Of a stretch of DNA of 64,000 nt, positions 9,282-18,174 are shown piece by piece. This DNA comes from JAAYTL01 sp031460505 (lineage in GTDB: Bacteria > Bacillota > Clostridia > Tissierellales > Tissierellaceae): positions 248,001 through 312,000 of the forward strand of contig JAVKTT010000002.1 in assembly GCA_031460505.1 (NCBI GenBank), read 5' to 3'. Each line of letters opens with the position of its first letter. The first letter of the stretch is position 1. The position numbers and the translations under genes are program-made. Under the pieces are notes generated by a model. That model saw only the letters and a program-made list of their open reading frames with translations. It did no database searches and was not told where the DNA came from.

Positions 9282-9323
9282 ATACTATGCTTTATATATT
9301 TATATTTCTTAAATCAATAATTA

Positions 9324-10097
9324 TTACACATATTTTCTCATCTGTTTTAATGCATTTTTCTCAAGTCTAGAAACTTGAGCTTGAGAAATCCCGATTTCTT
9401 CCGCTACTTCCATTTGAGTTTTTCCTTCAAAAAACCTCAAATTAAGTATCTCCTTTTCTCTAGTATTTAATTTATTTAGAGCTTCTTTCAAAGTTATTTT
9501 TCTAATCCAAAATTCATCTTCTTCTTTGTCATCTTTAACCTGATCTACAACAAAAATTGCATCACCACCATCATGAAATATTGGTTCAAAAAGTGATATT
9601 GGTTCTTGAATTGCTTCTAAAGCAAAAACAACTTCCTCTTTAGGCAATCCAAGTACATTAGCTATTTCAACAATTGTAGGTTCTTTGGAATGCTTGTGAA
9701 TCAATTGATCTCTAGCCTGCAAAGCCTTATATGCAATATCTCTTAAGGACCTACTAACCCTAATAGAATTATTGTCTCTTAAATATCTTCTTATTTCTCC
9801 TATTATCATTGGTACGGCATAAGTAGAAAAACGAACATTATGGCTTAAGTCGAAATTATCTATTGCTTTAATTAGTCCAATACACCCAATCTGAAATAAA
9901 TCGTCTACAGGTTCACCTCTTCTATTAAATCTTTGGATTATACTTAAAACAAGTCTCAAATTACCTTGTATAAACTCTTCTCTGGCCTTCATATCACCGG
10001 CTTTAATCTTTATGAATAACTTTTGCATTTCTTCATTGGTTAAAACAGGCAACTTCGCTGTATTTACTCCACAAATTTCAACCTTAGATGTATGCAT
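9324..10097 (-). CDS. sigG: RNA polymerase sporulation sigma factor SigG
   Basis: A 257-residue sigma-70 family protein with region 2 (DLFQIGCIGLIKAIDNFD), region 3 and a C-terminal region 4 helix-turn-helix (TQMEVAEEIGISQAQVSRLEK). The N-terminal HTSKVEICGVNTAKLPVL stretch is characteristic of SigG, the late forespore sigma factor. Its place after spoIIGA and sigE is the classical spoIIG/spoIIIG order. It has its own 140-base upstream region after a strong terminator, which suits separate forespore control, but I could not place a sigma-F/G promoter with confidence. Confidence 0.97.
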   Translation of the reverse strand: MHTSKVEICGVNTAKLPVLTNEEMQKLFIKIKAGDMKAREEFIQGNLRLVLSIIQRFNRRGEPVDDLFQIGCIGLIKAIDNFDLSHNVRFSTYAVPMIIGEIRRYLRDNNSIRVSRSLRDIAYKALQARDQLIHKHSKEPTIVEIANVLGLPKEEVVFALEAIQEPISLFEPIFHDGGDAIFVVDQVKDDKEEDEFWIRKITLKEALNKLNTREKEILNLRFFEGKTQMEVAEEIGISQAQVSRLEKNALKQMRKYV

Positions 10098-10191
10098 TTA
10101 TTTTCTTCCTTTCATGGTGATTTGCCCCTTTCAAATTAAATTATTGCCCTCAATACTTATTTTATTCAATATAAAAAATACAAAATAAGGT

Positions 10192-10238
10192 AAAAAAAGC
10201 GACACGGGGATCAGCGCCGTGACGCATCCCAGTATCGC
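10192..10238 (-). terminator. Strong terminator after sigE
   Basis: Arms 10199-10211 and 10226-10238 form a 13-base stem with one G-U pair and one mismatch, unusually GC-rich for this DNA. On the minus strand it is followed by seven T. It starts two bases beyond the sigE stop codon and insulates sigG from spoIIGA-sigE. Confidence 0.88.
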
Positions 10239-10239
10239 A

Positions 10240-10953
10240 CTATATTAGCTTGCTCATTTCTTTTTGCAATCTTCTAATAATCCTTTTCTCAAGTCTAGAT
10301 ATATAAGACTGTGATATACCTAAAAAGTCAGCTACTTCTTTTTGTGTTTTTTCTAGCCCATTCTTAAGACCAAATCTCAACTCAATAATCGTTCTTTCTC
10401 TAGGAGATAGTTTTTCTATAGCTTGTTTTAGAAGATTCTTATCAACTTCATCTTCTATAAATTTATATATTATATCTCCTTCAGTCCCTAATATATCAGA
10501 AAGAAGTAATTCATTACCATCCCAATCAATATTCAATGGTTCATCAAAGGATATCTCATTTTTAATCTTACTGGTTTTTCTTAGATACATTAATATTTCA
10601 TTTTCTATACATTTAGAAGCATATGTAGCTAATTTAATCTTTTTATCCGGATCAAAGGTATTTACAGCCTTTATCAATCCTATGGTGCCAATAGATATTA
10701 AATCCTCAATTGCTATTTTAGTATTATCAAATTTCCTAGCTATGTAAACTACAAGTCTTAGATTTCTTTCGATTAGTATCCCTTTAATCGAATCATCATT
10801 TTTCAAATTATTTATATAGTATTCTTCTTCTTCAGGCTCTAATGGAGGTGGTAATGTCTCTCCTGTTCCAATATAATCAATACGTCGAAGAAGCTTAAGT
10901 TTTTTCATTAGTCGAAATAGAAATAATTGAATTTTATATTTTAATTTATTCAT
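10240..10953 (-). CDS. sigE: RNA polymerase sporulation sigma factor SigE (pro-form)
   Basis: A 237-residue pro-sigma-E. The first ~27 residues are a basic/hydrophobic pro-sequence, followed by the conserved YIGTGETLPPPL segment that lies at the SpoIIGA processing site in this family. Region 2 (DLISIGTIGLIKAVNTFD) and region 4 (TQKEVADFLGISQSYISRLEK) are intact. SigE is the first mother-cell sigma factor. Its start overlaps the 3' end of its protease gene spoIIGA by 4 bases, with AAGGAGG in front. Confidence 0.97.
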   Translation of the reverse strand: MNKLKYKIQLFLFRLMKKLKLLRRIDYIGTGETLPPPLEPEEEEYYINNLKNDDSIKGILIERNLRLVVYIARKFDNTKIAIEDLISIGTIGLIKAVNTFDPDKKIKLATYASKCIENEILMYLRKTSKIKNEISFDEPLNIDWDGNELLLSDILGTEGDIIYKFIEDEVDKNLLKQAIEKLSPRERTIIELRFGLKNGLEKTQKEVADFLGISQSYISRLEKRIIRRLQKEMSKLI

Positions 10954-11858
10954 ATTTCCTCCTTTTCCACAATTGATTCATAATCTAGTAGTCCTGAAAA
11001 TTCACCTTCATTAGATAGATGTCCATTGTAAATTCCAATAATAATTTTACTTAATTCTATATCCTCACCTTCATTTGGAAGTCTAATAATTACACTATCA
11101 GGCTTAAATCCAAGTATAATTCCATTATCATTTCCTATAGATTTAAAAGGTACCAGTGTTATAGGAAATTTATCCATAAGATTTAATAAAATATCTTCTA
11201 TATTTGTTTTAAATTTATCTCTGTAGAAATTAATCAACTCATCTGGCAATATACTATGTAATTTAGACAATTCTACCACAAATACATTTCTATTGCTTAA
11301 GGGATCTTTCAAACTATTACCTGTATCTACTAAAGCTTTTATTATCACAGTTTGATCTTTAATACTAATTTTAGCATCAACCAGCAATTTTTCTATTTGT
11401 TTTTTTCTATGATTATAACTAAATACTATAATAGATATTAATAATGCAATAATGATTCCTACTATTATATGCTTAATCTCAAATATCTTAAAAAGGTTAA
11501 TCTCTTTAGATATAGCTTTAGTTATATTGGTGAAGTTAGATGTTAAACTCATAATTGCACCAGCAAATATAAAGGATACTATATAAAAACATAACCATTG
11601 ATAAAGAAATGTCTTTATACTTTTACTATTAAAAGTAATATAGATTATAATTGCTGAAATAATAATTTTAAAAATAAAACTAGTCAAAAATAATAAAGAT
11701 GGTAGGAAAATTATTAAAGAGTATAGAGTTGAAATTATGGTTCCTATAATAATTCCTTTTGTCTTTATTTTTGATTTAGTGATCTTATTCGTTGTATAAA
11801 GAACAAGAAAATTAATAAAGAAATTTTCAAGTAAATAATACTCTAGTATAATATACAA
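10950..11858 (-). CDS. spoIIGA: Sigma-E processing peptidase SpoIIGA
   Basis: A 302-residue protein with about five membrane segments in the first half and a soluble C-terminal half carrying the aspartic protease motif DTG at residues 178-180. SpoIIGA sits in the sporulation septum and cleaves pro-SigE, encoded by the next gene. The start is a TTG at 11858 with AGGAGG five bases upstream; no ATG fits as well. The promoter upstream resembles the Spo0A-controlled spoIIG promoter. Confidence 0.95.
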   Translation of the reverse strand: MYIILEYYLLENFFINFLVLYTTNKITKSKIKTKGIIIGTIISTLYSLIIFLPSLLFLTSFIFKIIISAIIIYITFNSKSIKTFLYQWLCFYIVSFIFAGAIMSLTSNFTNITKAISKEINLFKIFEIKHIIVGIIIALLISIIVFSYNHRKKQIEKLLVDAKISIKDQTVIIKALVDTGNSLKDPLSNRNVFVVELSKLHSILPDELINFYRDKFKTNIEDILLNLMDKFPITLVPFKSIGNDNGIILGFKPDSVIIRLPNEGEDIELSKIIIGIYNGHLSNEGEFSGLLDYESIVEKEEI

Positions 11859-11895
11859 AGTATCCTCCTAACTTAAGCTATAATAAATTATTTAT

Positions 11896-11928
11896 ATTAT
11901 AAGACAAATAGTACAAAAAATTTGTCAA
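11896..11928 (-). promoter_or_regulatory. spoIIG-type promoter (sigma-A, long spacer) with Spo0A boxes
   Basis: On the minus strand a perfect TTGACA (11923-11928) and a perfect TATAAT (11896-11901) are separated by 21 bases. The B. subtilis spoIIG promoter has a similarly long 22-base spacer and depends on Spo0A~P. A 0A-box-like TTTGTCAAT lies on the plus strand over the -35 (11921-11929) and a weaker one, TTTGTCTTA, on the minus strand at 11900-11908. Confidence 0.75.
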
Positions 11929-11938
11929 TATTTAGTAT

Positions 11939-11973
11939 TAAAAAAAACATATCTAACAAAATAGATATGTTTT
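11939..11973 (-). terminator. Terminator after ftsZ
   Basis: A perfect 12-base stem (11944-11955 / 11962-11973) with a six-base loop and a T tract on the minus strand. It ends the dcw-ftsZ transcript before the spoIIG promoter. Confidence 0.85.
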
Positions 11974-11987
11974 TCAACAAAATATGA

Positions 11988-13061
11988 TTATTTTTTATCT
12001 CTTCTTCTTAAGAATATAGGAATGTCCAGCTCTTCAAAAGAGTCATCTAACACTGTAGTTTCCTTGTTTTCAGTGGTTGTACCTTTCTTCTCAGGATTGA
12101 TTCTAGGTTTTTCGTCAAATCCTGTAGCAATTACAGTTATTTTAATATCCTCGTTTAAAGATTCATCTATTCCAGCACCGAATATAATATTTGCATCTTC
12201 ATCAACAGCTTGTCTTATTAAATCTGCCGCTTCATTAACTTCAAATATACCTAAGTCTGCTCCACCAGTAATATTAAGTAGTACTGACTTAGCACCTTCA
12301 ATTGATGTCTCTAATAGTGGACTCTTTATAGCTTGTTTAGCAGCTTCAGTAGCTCTATTTTCGCCAGTAGCTAAACCAATACCCATATGAGCAATTCCCT
12401 TATCATACATAATAGTTTGAACATCTGCAAAGTCTAGGTTTATTAGGTTTGGTACTGATATTAAATCAGAAATACCTTGTATACCTTGTTTTAGAACATC
12501 ATCAGCCATTACAAATGCATTAGCCATAGTAGTTTTTTTCTCTGCTATTTGTAATAATCTATCATTTGGAATAGTCACTAAAGTATCAACTTTTTCCTTT
12601 AAATTCTGAATGCCTTGCTCTGCCTGTGTTAATCTCTTTCTACCTTCAAAAGTAAAAGGCTTAGTTACAACACCAACAGTTAATATGCCTAATTCTTTAG
12701 CTATTTCAGCAACAACTGGTGCTGCACCTGTCCCTGTTCCACCACCCATTCCTGCAGTAATGAAAATCATATCAGCACCTTTAAGTACATCTGCAATTTC
12801 ATTTCTATTTTCTTCAGCAGCTTTGGACCCAATATCAGGATTAGCTCCAGCTCCTAAACCTTTAGTCATCTTTTCACCTAATTGAATCTTAACCTCAGCT
12901 CTAGATGAGTATAAAGCTTGTCTATCTGTATTCATGGCAATAAACTCTACACCTCTTACTCCATGCTCTATCATCCTATTTACTGCATTATTTCCACCGC
13001 CACCTACTCCAATTACCTTTATTTTGGCAAATTGATCTACATCAATATCAAAATCAAACAT
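11988..13061 (-). CDS. ftsZ: Cell division protein FtsZ
   Basis: A 357-residue tubulin homologue. It shows the GTP-binding GGGTGTG loop at 106-112, the T7 synergy loop NLDFAD at about 208-213, a short linker and the conserved C-terminal peptide LDIPIFLRRR, which binds FtsZ partners. FtsZ polymerises into the Z ring at mid-cell or at the asymmetric septum. It lies at the 3' end of the dcw cluster without ftsA before it, 59 bases after sbp, and is followed by a terminator. Confidence 0.98.
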   Translation of the reverse strand: MFDFDIDVDQFAKIKVIGVGGGGNNAVNRMIEHGVRGVEFIAMNTDRQALYSSRAEVKIQLGEKMTKGLGAGANPDIGSKAAEENRNEIADVLKGADMIFITAGMGGGTGTGAAPVVAEIAKELGILTVGVVTKPFTFEGRKRLTQAEQGIQNLKEKVDTLVTIPNDRLLQIAEKKTTMANAFVMADDVLKQGIQGISDLISVPNLINLDFADVQTIMYDKGIAHMGIGLATGENRATEAAKQAIKSPLLETSIEGAKSVLLNITGGADLGIFEVNEAADLIRQAVDEDANIIFGAGIDESLNEDIKITVIATGFDEKPRINPEKKGTTTENKETTVLDDSFEELDIPIFLRRRDKK

Positions 13062-13120
13062 TTTTGCTTCCCCCTTATCTTATAGTAGCTATAATTAATT
13101 TTTTCGTCATTTCCTAATTT

Positions 13121-13459
13121 TTAAGATTTATTTTTAAATAATATTAACCTTCTAATAGCAGCAAAATTATCAAATAATCTACCTCCAAAAGTAAAGATTG
13201 CTGCATAATATAAAGGAACCCCAAGTCTATCTCCAATATATGCTAAAAATGCTGCTAATATTGAATTACCAAAGAAACCTGATATAAAAACCTTTATACT
13301 AAATTTATTCTCTAGATTAGCTCTGACTCCTCCAAAGACAGAGTCTAAACAAGCTAAAATAGCAATTGTTATGTACAAGGAATAGGCTGTATTATAGGTA
13401 TAGGGCAGTAAAAAACCAATAACACCACCGATTAAAATTCCAATAAGTGCGACCACCAT
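13121..13459 (-). CDS. sbp: Small basic protein Sbp (DUF1290)
   Basis: A 112-residue membrane protein with three or four hydrophobic segments and the family-like ALIGILIGGVIGFLLPY start and DSVFGGVRANLE segment. Sbp proteins are encoded between divIB/ftsQ and ftsA-ftsZ in Gram-positive bacteria; their function is unknown. The start overlaps the stop of the preceding DUF881 gene (TAATG), so they are translationally coupled. Confidence 0.9.
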   Translation of the reverse strand: MVVALIGILIGGVIGFLLPYTYNTAYSLYITIAILACLDSVFGGVRANLENKFSIKVFISGFFGNSILAAFLAYIGDRLGVPLYYAAIFTFGGRLFDNFAAIRRLILFKNKS

Positions 13460-14184
13460 TATATATCACCTTCTCCCTTAGGTTTAGCATAATTGAATGA
13501 AAAGTTTCCTCTATATTCTGGTATGATTACTTTATCTTCAATCTTTGGTTCAAATCCTATAAAATAAACATTTTTTAACACATCACCATAAGTATCAGGG
13601 GCATTCACAGACGCCATCAATAATTGAGGATCACCTATTGCTTTTATGATAAATGGAGTAGCTACACTTCTTCCATTAATTCTTACTATTGGTCCATTAC
13701 ATTTAATTTCAGAAGTCGACATTACCCTTTCATCATTGATACTTATTGCTTCAGCACCTGCTACCCTTAAATCATTCAAAATATTTAAAATATCAACATC
13801 ATGAATAATATCATCATTTATATCAAATCCCATAATTTCACTGTCAGGATTATCATACATTTTTATAGATATACCAGGTCCTTGTAATTTCACATATCCA
13901 GAACTAATCATATTCTTGTATAAGTCAGCTTGTAAAACGTCAATAATATTTTCGTCACCTTTTGATATATTAACTAAAACCTCTAACTCATCCTCTTTTG
14001 ATTCAATAATGTTATCTAACTCATGTAACTCGTTTTTTATAGTCTCAATTTCCGCCTTAGCATTTTCAATAGATTGAATTGTGACAGGTACATAATCCTC
14101 TACATTGGCTTTTAATTGAGTTGCAATTACAATACCAATAATGATACTAAAAATTGCGATGGTAAATTTGTTTTTAATTTGCAT
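13459..14184 (-). CDS. DUF881 family protein (YlxX/YlxW-like), copy 1
   Basis: A 241-residue protein with one N-terminal membrane anchor, a coiled-coil stretch (about residues 30-70) and a C-terminal DUF881 domain containing VKLQGPGISIKMYD and EAISINDERVMS. It is paralogous to the next gene upstream. DUF881 proteins are extracytoplasmic proteins of unknown function in dcw clusters. The frame opens at a TTG at 14199, but the internal ATG at 14184 begins the basic-hydrophobic anchor. Confidence 0.88.
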   Translation of the reverse strand: MQIKNKFTIAIFSIIIGIVIATQLKANVEDYVPVTIQSIENAKAEIETIKNELHELDNIIESKEDELEVLVNISKGDENIIDVLQADLYKNMISSGYVKLQGPGISIKMYDNPDSEIMGFDINDDIIHDVDILNILNDLRVAGAEAISINDERVMSTSEIKCNGPIVRINGRSVATPFIIKAIGDPQLLMASVNAPDTYGDVLKNVYFIGFEPKIEDKVIIPEYRGNFSFNYAKPKGEGDI

Positions 14185-14195
14185 TATAATCACTC

Positions 14196-14924
14196 TCAAT
14201 TAATCGTTTCTTCAACAGGTTCAGCATATATAAAATCTTTTACTTTCCTGTATCTTGGAATAAGTATATTGTTATCTTGTCTAACATGGACAACATAATC
14301 TAAATTTCTAAACACCCAGACTATTCCATGTTTTATTGATACTGCAGATTCTAAAGTGTTTGGATTTCCTATTGCTTTAATTACAATTGGCGAACTATTA
14401 GAAACTCCATTTATCTCTATATGATTCCCAGCTCTTACTATTTCAGTAAAAGATGTATATCTTTGATCATTAATAGATATTGCTTCTGCATCTGCTGAAT
14501 TAAGTATACTAATAAGCTGTAATATCAAATCTAGCTCATCTACAATTGTATAACCATCACCATATTGTAAGTCTACAGGAGGATCATTGATTTCTATAAT
14601 TATACCTTCACCTTCTAAATCTACATATCCTGCTAGCATCCTATACTTCATAGCATCTTTATATAAATTTTCTGCTAAGACATTTTTATCAACTTCACTT
14701 TTTTCATATTGTTCTATCTTAGTTTCTAACTCATTAACTCTATTTGTCAGATTATCTCTATCACTTTGAACCTTCTTTAATTCTGTTGCCAATTGTTGGG
14801 ATCTTTGTACCGGTAAAACTCCTTCACCAACAGTTTTGTTAACAGTTTTAAAATGAATAGATAAAATAATGCCTAAAAATATAGAAACTAATATAAGTGC
14901 AGAGTATTCTCTAATTTTTTTCAT
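14196..14924 (-). CDS. DUF881 family protein, copy 2
   Basis: A 242-residue paralogue of the downstream gene with the same plan: membrane anchor, coiled coil (about 35-75), DUF881 domain with VDLEGEGIIIEIND and EAISINDQRYTS. The ATG at 14924 has GAGG six bases upstream, better than the in-frame ATG at 14936, which overlaps that site. It sits between ftsQ and copy 1, as in the B. subtilis ylxW-ylxX pair. Confidence 0.88.
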   Translation of the reverse strand: MKKIREYSALILVSIFLGIILSIHFKTVNKTVGEGVLPVQRSQQLATELKKVQSDRDNLTNRVNELETKIEQYEKSEVDKNVLAENLYKDAMKYRMLAGYVDLEGEGIIIEINDPPVDLQYGDGYTIVDELDLILQLISILNSADAEAISINDQRYTSFTEIVRAGNHIEINGVSNSSPIVIKAIGNPNTLESAVSIKHGIVWVFRNLDYVVHVRQDNNILIPRYRKVKDFIYAEPVEETIN

Positions 14925-14938
14925 TATATACCTCATTT

Positions 14939-15688
14939 CTAATCATCAACAACTAAAATAGGGTTTCCGCCTCTATTCATAATTATCTTTTTGATTAATA
15001 TATCATTTTCATTAGAATGGATTAAAATTTCATTTAAAAGCCTTAATTTATATTCTACATTATCTAGCTTACCAAAGGCAATGTCAATCCCATTATTTAT
15101 TGTAATATTCACATTATCTTCAGAATCAATATCAATCCTCTCCATTTTACTTAAGATTCCTAAATTTTCGCCTTCAGTAATAAAGTCTTCAAATTCTTCA
15201 AATCCCAAGTTTAAAAAAAGATTATCACCTATATCTATTTTATCAGTTTTTAATCCGAATACAACTGGTAAGCCTTCTATATTTTTATCTATTTGATTTA
15301 AAATATAGCCTTCATCATCTATAACATAATACATTGAAATATTCTTTATCAATAGTTTATTTTCTCGCTCAATAATTTCTATATTAATACCTTTAGGTAG
15401 ACTTCTTTTTACTGTAACTTTTTTTACATATGGTAACTTTGAAATGCACTCTTCTGCATCCTTAGTACTAATTCTAAATATATTTTCCCCAATGCTAATT
15501 GAGGAGGTATGTAATATTTTTTCTTTATTGATATTATAATTTCCCTTAATATTTATCTTACGAATATTAAAAACATCAGAATTTAAAGAAAAGACTACTA
15601 ATATAGTCGTAATTGCAATAATTAATAATATGCTTAATACTCTTTTTAATCTTCTATGTTTATTTTGAATTTTTGTAGGCTTTTGCAT
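14939..15688 (-). CDS. ftsQ: Cell division protein FtsQ/DivIB
   Basis: A 249-residue bitopic protein: a short basic cytoplasmic tail, one membrane helix (about 20-40), then a POTRA domain (FNIRKINIKGNYNINKEKIL) and an FtsQ/DivIB beta domain. It stabilises the FtsL-FtsB-type divisome complex outside the membrane. A GTG at 15697 is in frame, but the ATG at 15688 is better spaced from GGAGTG. It lies between murA and the DUF881 genes, the normal Gram-positive place. Confidence 0.92.
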   Translation of the reverse strand: MQKPTKIQNKHRRLKRVLSILLIIAITTILVVFSLNSDVFNIRKINIKGNYNINKEKILHTSSISIGENIFRISTKDAEECISKLPYVKKVTVKRSLPKGINIEIIERENKLLIKNISMYYVIDDEGYILNQIDKNIEGLPVVFGLKTDKIDIGDNLFLNLGFEEFEDFITEGENLGILSKMERIDIDSEDNVNITINNGIDIAFGKLDNVEYKLRLLNEILIHSNENDILIKKIIMNRGGNPILVVDD

Positions 15689-15737
15689 TAAAATCACTCC
15701 ATAGTTGTCCTATTTAGAATTTGCAGCAAAAGCTGCA

Positions 15738-16988
15738 TTAAACAGAGATTATGCTAGCACCTAAGTTTTTAAGATTCAGATATAAATTTTCATACCCTCT
15801 ATTTACATGATAGATATTTTCTACTTCAGTGACTCCCTTAGCCACTAAACCACTTAGGACCAATGCTGCGCCCCCACGTAAATCCTTAGCAAATACCTTA
15901 GCTCCAGTAAGCTCATTAACACCTTTTATTACAGCGACATTCCCAAAGGTCTTTATATTGGCACCCATTCTTGTCAATTCCTCAGCATGTTTAAATCTAT
16001 TTTCAAAGACTGTTTCATTTATTATGCTTGTTCCGCCTGCTATAGATAATAAAGCCATAAATTGTGCCTGCATATCTGTTGGAAAGCCTGGGAAAGGTAA
16101 GGTCTGCAACATCTCAATAGGGTTGAGTTTTTCTGGACCAATAGTCTTTATATCATTTTTATCAACTATTACCTTTGTGCCTGTCTCTTTTAACTTAGCT
16201 ATACTACTTTGTAGATGATCTACTACAACGTTCTTTAATACTACTTCACCCTGAGTAATGGCTGCTGCAACCATAAAGGTCCCTGCTACTATTCTATCTG
16301 GTATTATCCTATGTTCACAACCTTGAAGTTTTTTAACACCTTCAATAACAATAATACTACTACCAGCACCTTTAACACGACAGCCTGCCTTGTTTAAGTA
16401 ATCTTGTAAATCAATTATTTCTGGTTCTCTAGCTGCATTTCTTATTATAGTAGTACCATCAGCTGTAACCGCAGCCAACATAATGTTTTCAGTAGCCCCT
16501 ACAGAAGGATAGTCCAATTGAATATCTGCTCCCTTTAACCCATTAGTCTTACAATATAAGAATCCATGTGACTCTTCAATAGTTGCTCCCATTTGCCTTA
16601 AGGATTTTAGATGTAAGTCTATAGGCCTTGGTCCAATTTCACAACCCCCAGGATAACTAAGGATAGCTTCACCAAATCTAGCTAATAAAGCTCCCATAAA
16701 TATGATAGAAGATCTCATTTCTCTAACCAACTCTTCAGGTAAACTGACATTATCAATTGTACTAGAATCAATAGTTAATGTATCTCCATCTAATTCTACT
16801 TTAGATCCTAGTGATTTAAGAATCTTTACCATGACTTCAACATCTCTTAATTTTGGGATATTTGAGATAATATTCTCACTCCCATTAATTACTGTAGCGG
16901 CTAAAATAGGAAGAACCGCATTCTTAGCTCCTATAATAGGTACCTCACCGAATAGTTTGGCTCCACCATTAATTATATATTTTTCCAC
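15738..16988 (-). CDS. murA: UDP-N-acetylglucosamine 1-carboxyvinyltransferase MurA
   Basis: A 416-residue enolpyruvyl transferase, the first committed step of peptidoglycan synthesis. The substrate-binding K22-N23 pair (GAKNAVLPILAAT) and the catalytic cysteine C116 in PGGCEIGPRPIDLHL are present, so fosfomycin sensitivity of this enzyme would be expected. It takes the place that murB holds in the B. subtilis cluster between murG and divIB. Confidence 0.97.
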   Translation of the reverse strand: MEKYIINGGAKLFGEVPIIGAKNAVLPILAATVINGSENIISNIPKLRDVEVMVKILKSLGSKVELDGDTLTIDSSTIDNVSLPEELVREMRSSIIFMGALLARFGEAILSYPGGCEIGPRPIDLHLKSLRQMGATIEESHGFLYCKTNGLKGADIQLDYPSVGATENIMLAAVTADGTTIIRNAAREPEIIDLQDYLNKAGCRVKGAGSSIIVIEGVKKLQGCEHRIIPDRIVAGTFMVAAAITQGEVVLKNVVVDHLQSSIAKLKETGTKVIVDKNDIKTIGPEKLNPIEMLQTLPFPGFPTDMQAQFMALLSIAGGTSIINETVFENRFKHAEELTRMGANIKTFGNVAVIKGVNELTGAKVFAKDLRGGAALVLSGLVAKGVTEVENIYHVNRGYENLYLNLKNLGASIISV

Positions 16989-17063
16989 TATTCCACCTCC
17001 AGTGATATTACATAATGAAGATTTTATATATCTTTATCTTATTCACCAGAGTGACTGTGGTTA

Positions 17064-18170
17064 CTATTTTGCTATTATTTCAGAGATTATTTTAACAATT
17101 TCTTTAGTTGCATCCTTATTACCCAATTTTTTGCTATTTATAGACATATTTTTTAGTTTTAACTTGTCATTCATTAAATCATTAATTGTATTTACTAAGA
17201 CTTCCCCATTAAGGTCCTTTTCAAGTATAACTATACTTGCTCCTGATTTTTCAAACGCCCTTGCATTATATTCTTGATGGTTTTCAGCAGTATAACCTTT
17301 AGGTATCAGTATACTTGGCAAACCTATAGCTGATGTTTCAGCTAGGGTTATTGCACCAGAACTAGAAATCAATAAATCAGCGATATTTAACGCTTCAGGC
17401 ATTTCATATAAATAAGGTAATATCCTGATATTTTTATTAAGTACTATATTACTATCTTTAATTTCCTTCATAAAAGAGTCAAATAGTCTCTTGCCTGTTA
17501 TATGAATTAGTTGTAAATCATTACTCCATTTATTGTTTAATAATATATCTAAAATAGCGTCATTAAGTTTCTTTTGACCACCACTTCCACCAAATGATAG
17601 TACTAGTGGTTTTTTTGATTCCATATTTAATACTTTATAGGATAGTTCCTTATCCTTATTAAATATTTCCCTTCTAATTGGATTTCCCGTATTTACTACT
17701 CTATCAGGAAATTTAAAATATTTAGCTGCTTCATCAAATGTTGTAGCTACTTTATCTACATAGCGGGAAAGAATCTTATTAGTTATACCCGGAAAGGCAT
17801 TTTGTTCATGTATCAGTGTTGGTATATTATTTTTTGCTGCCTTATAAACAATAGGACCACATACATATCCACCTGTACCAATAACTATATCAGGCTTAAA
17901 TTGTCTAATTATATCTTGTGATTGATTAAGGCCTATTAATAACTCCTTAAGAGCTATAAATGAATTCTTATTTAGTTTTCTTGGCAAGCCCTTTACCCTA
18001 ATAGCCTTAAATTCTATACCTTCTTTAGGAACTAATTCAGATTCTAAACTATCTTTAGTTCCTATATATAATATTTCGGCATTTTTGTCGAAATATTTAA
18101 TTTCCTTGGCAATAGCCAGAGCAGGATAAATATGTCCTCCTGTACCACCACCAGATATTATATATCTCAT
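17064..18170 (-). CDS. murG: UDP-GlcNAc:lipid I transferase MurG
   Basis: A 368-residue GT-B glycosyltransferase that makes lipid II from lipid I at the cytoplasmic face of the membrane. The N-terminal SGGGTGGHIYPALAIA loop (residues 6-21) and the second glycine-rich loop (LSFGGSGGQKKLN) of the family are present, as is the TAENHQEYNA motif of the donor site. It starts 4 bases after ftsW ends. Confidence 0.97.
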   Translation of the reverse strand: MRYIISGGGTGGHIYPALAIAKEIKYFDKNAEILYIGTKDSLESELVPKEGIEFKAIRVKGLPRKLNKNSFIALKELLIGLNQSQDIIRQFKPDIVIGTGGYVCGPIVYKAAKNNIPTLIHEQNAFPGITNKILSRYVDKVATTFDEAAKYFKFPDRVVNTGNPIRREIFNKDKELSYKVLNMESKKPLVLSFGGSGGQKKLNDAILDILLNNKWSNDLQLIHITGKRLFDSFMKEIKDSNIVLNKNIRILPYLYEMPEALNIADLLISSSGAITLAETSAIGLPSILIPKGYTAENHQEYNARAFEKSGASIVILEKDLNGEVLVNTINDLMNDKLKLKNMSINSKKLGNKDATKEIVKIISEIIAK

Positions 18171-18174
18171 CTAA

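Noticed and set aside
10141..10170. GAATA-N16-CAATAAT as a sigma-F/G promoter of sigG
   Set aside because: The -35-like part fits, but the -10 part agrees poorly with either the sigma-F or sigma-G consensus; too weak to list.
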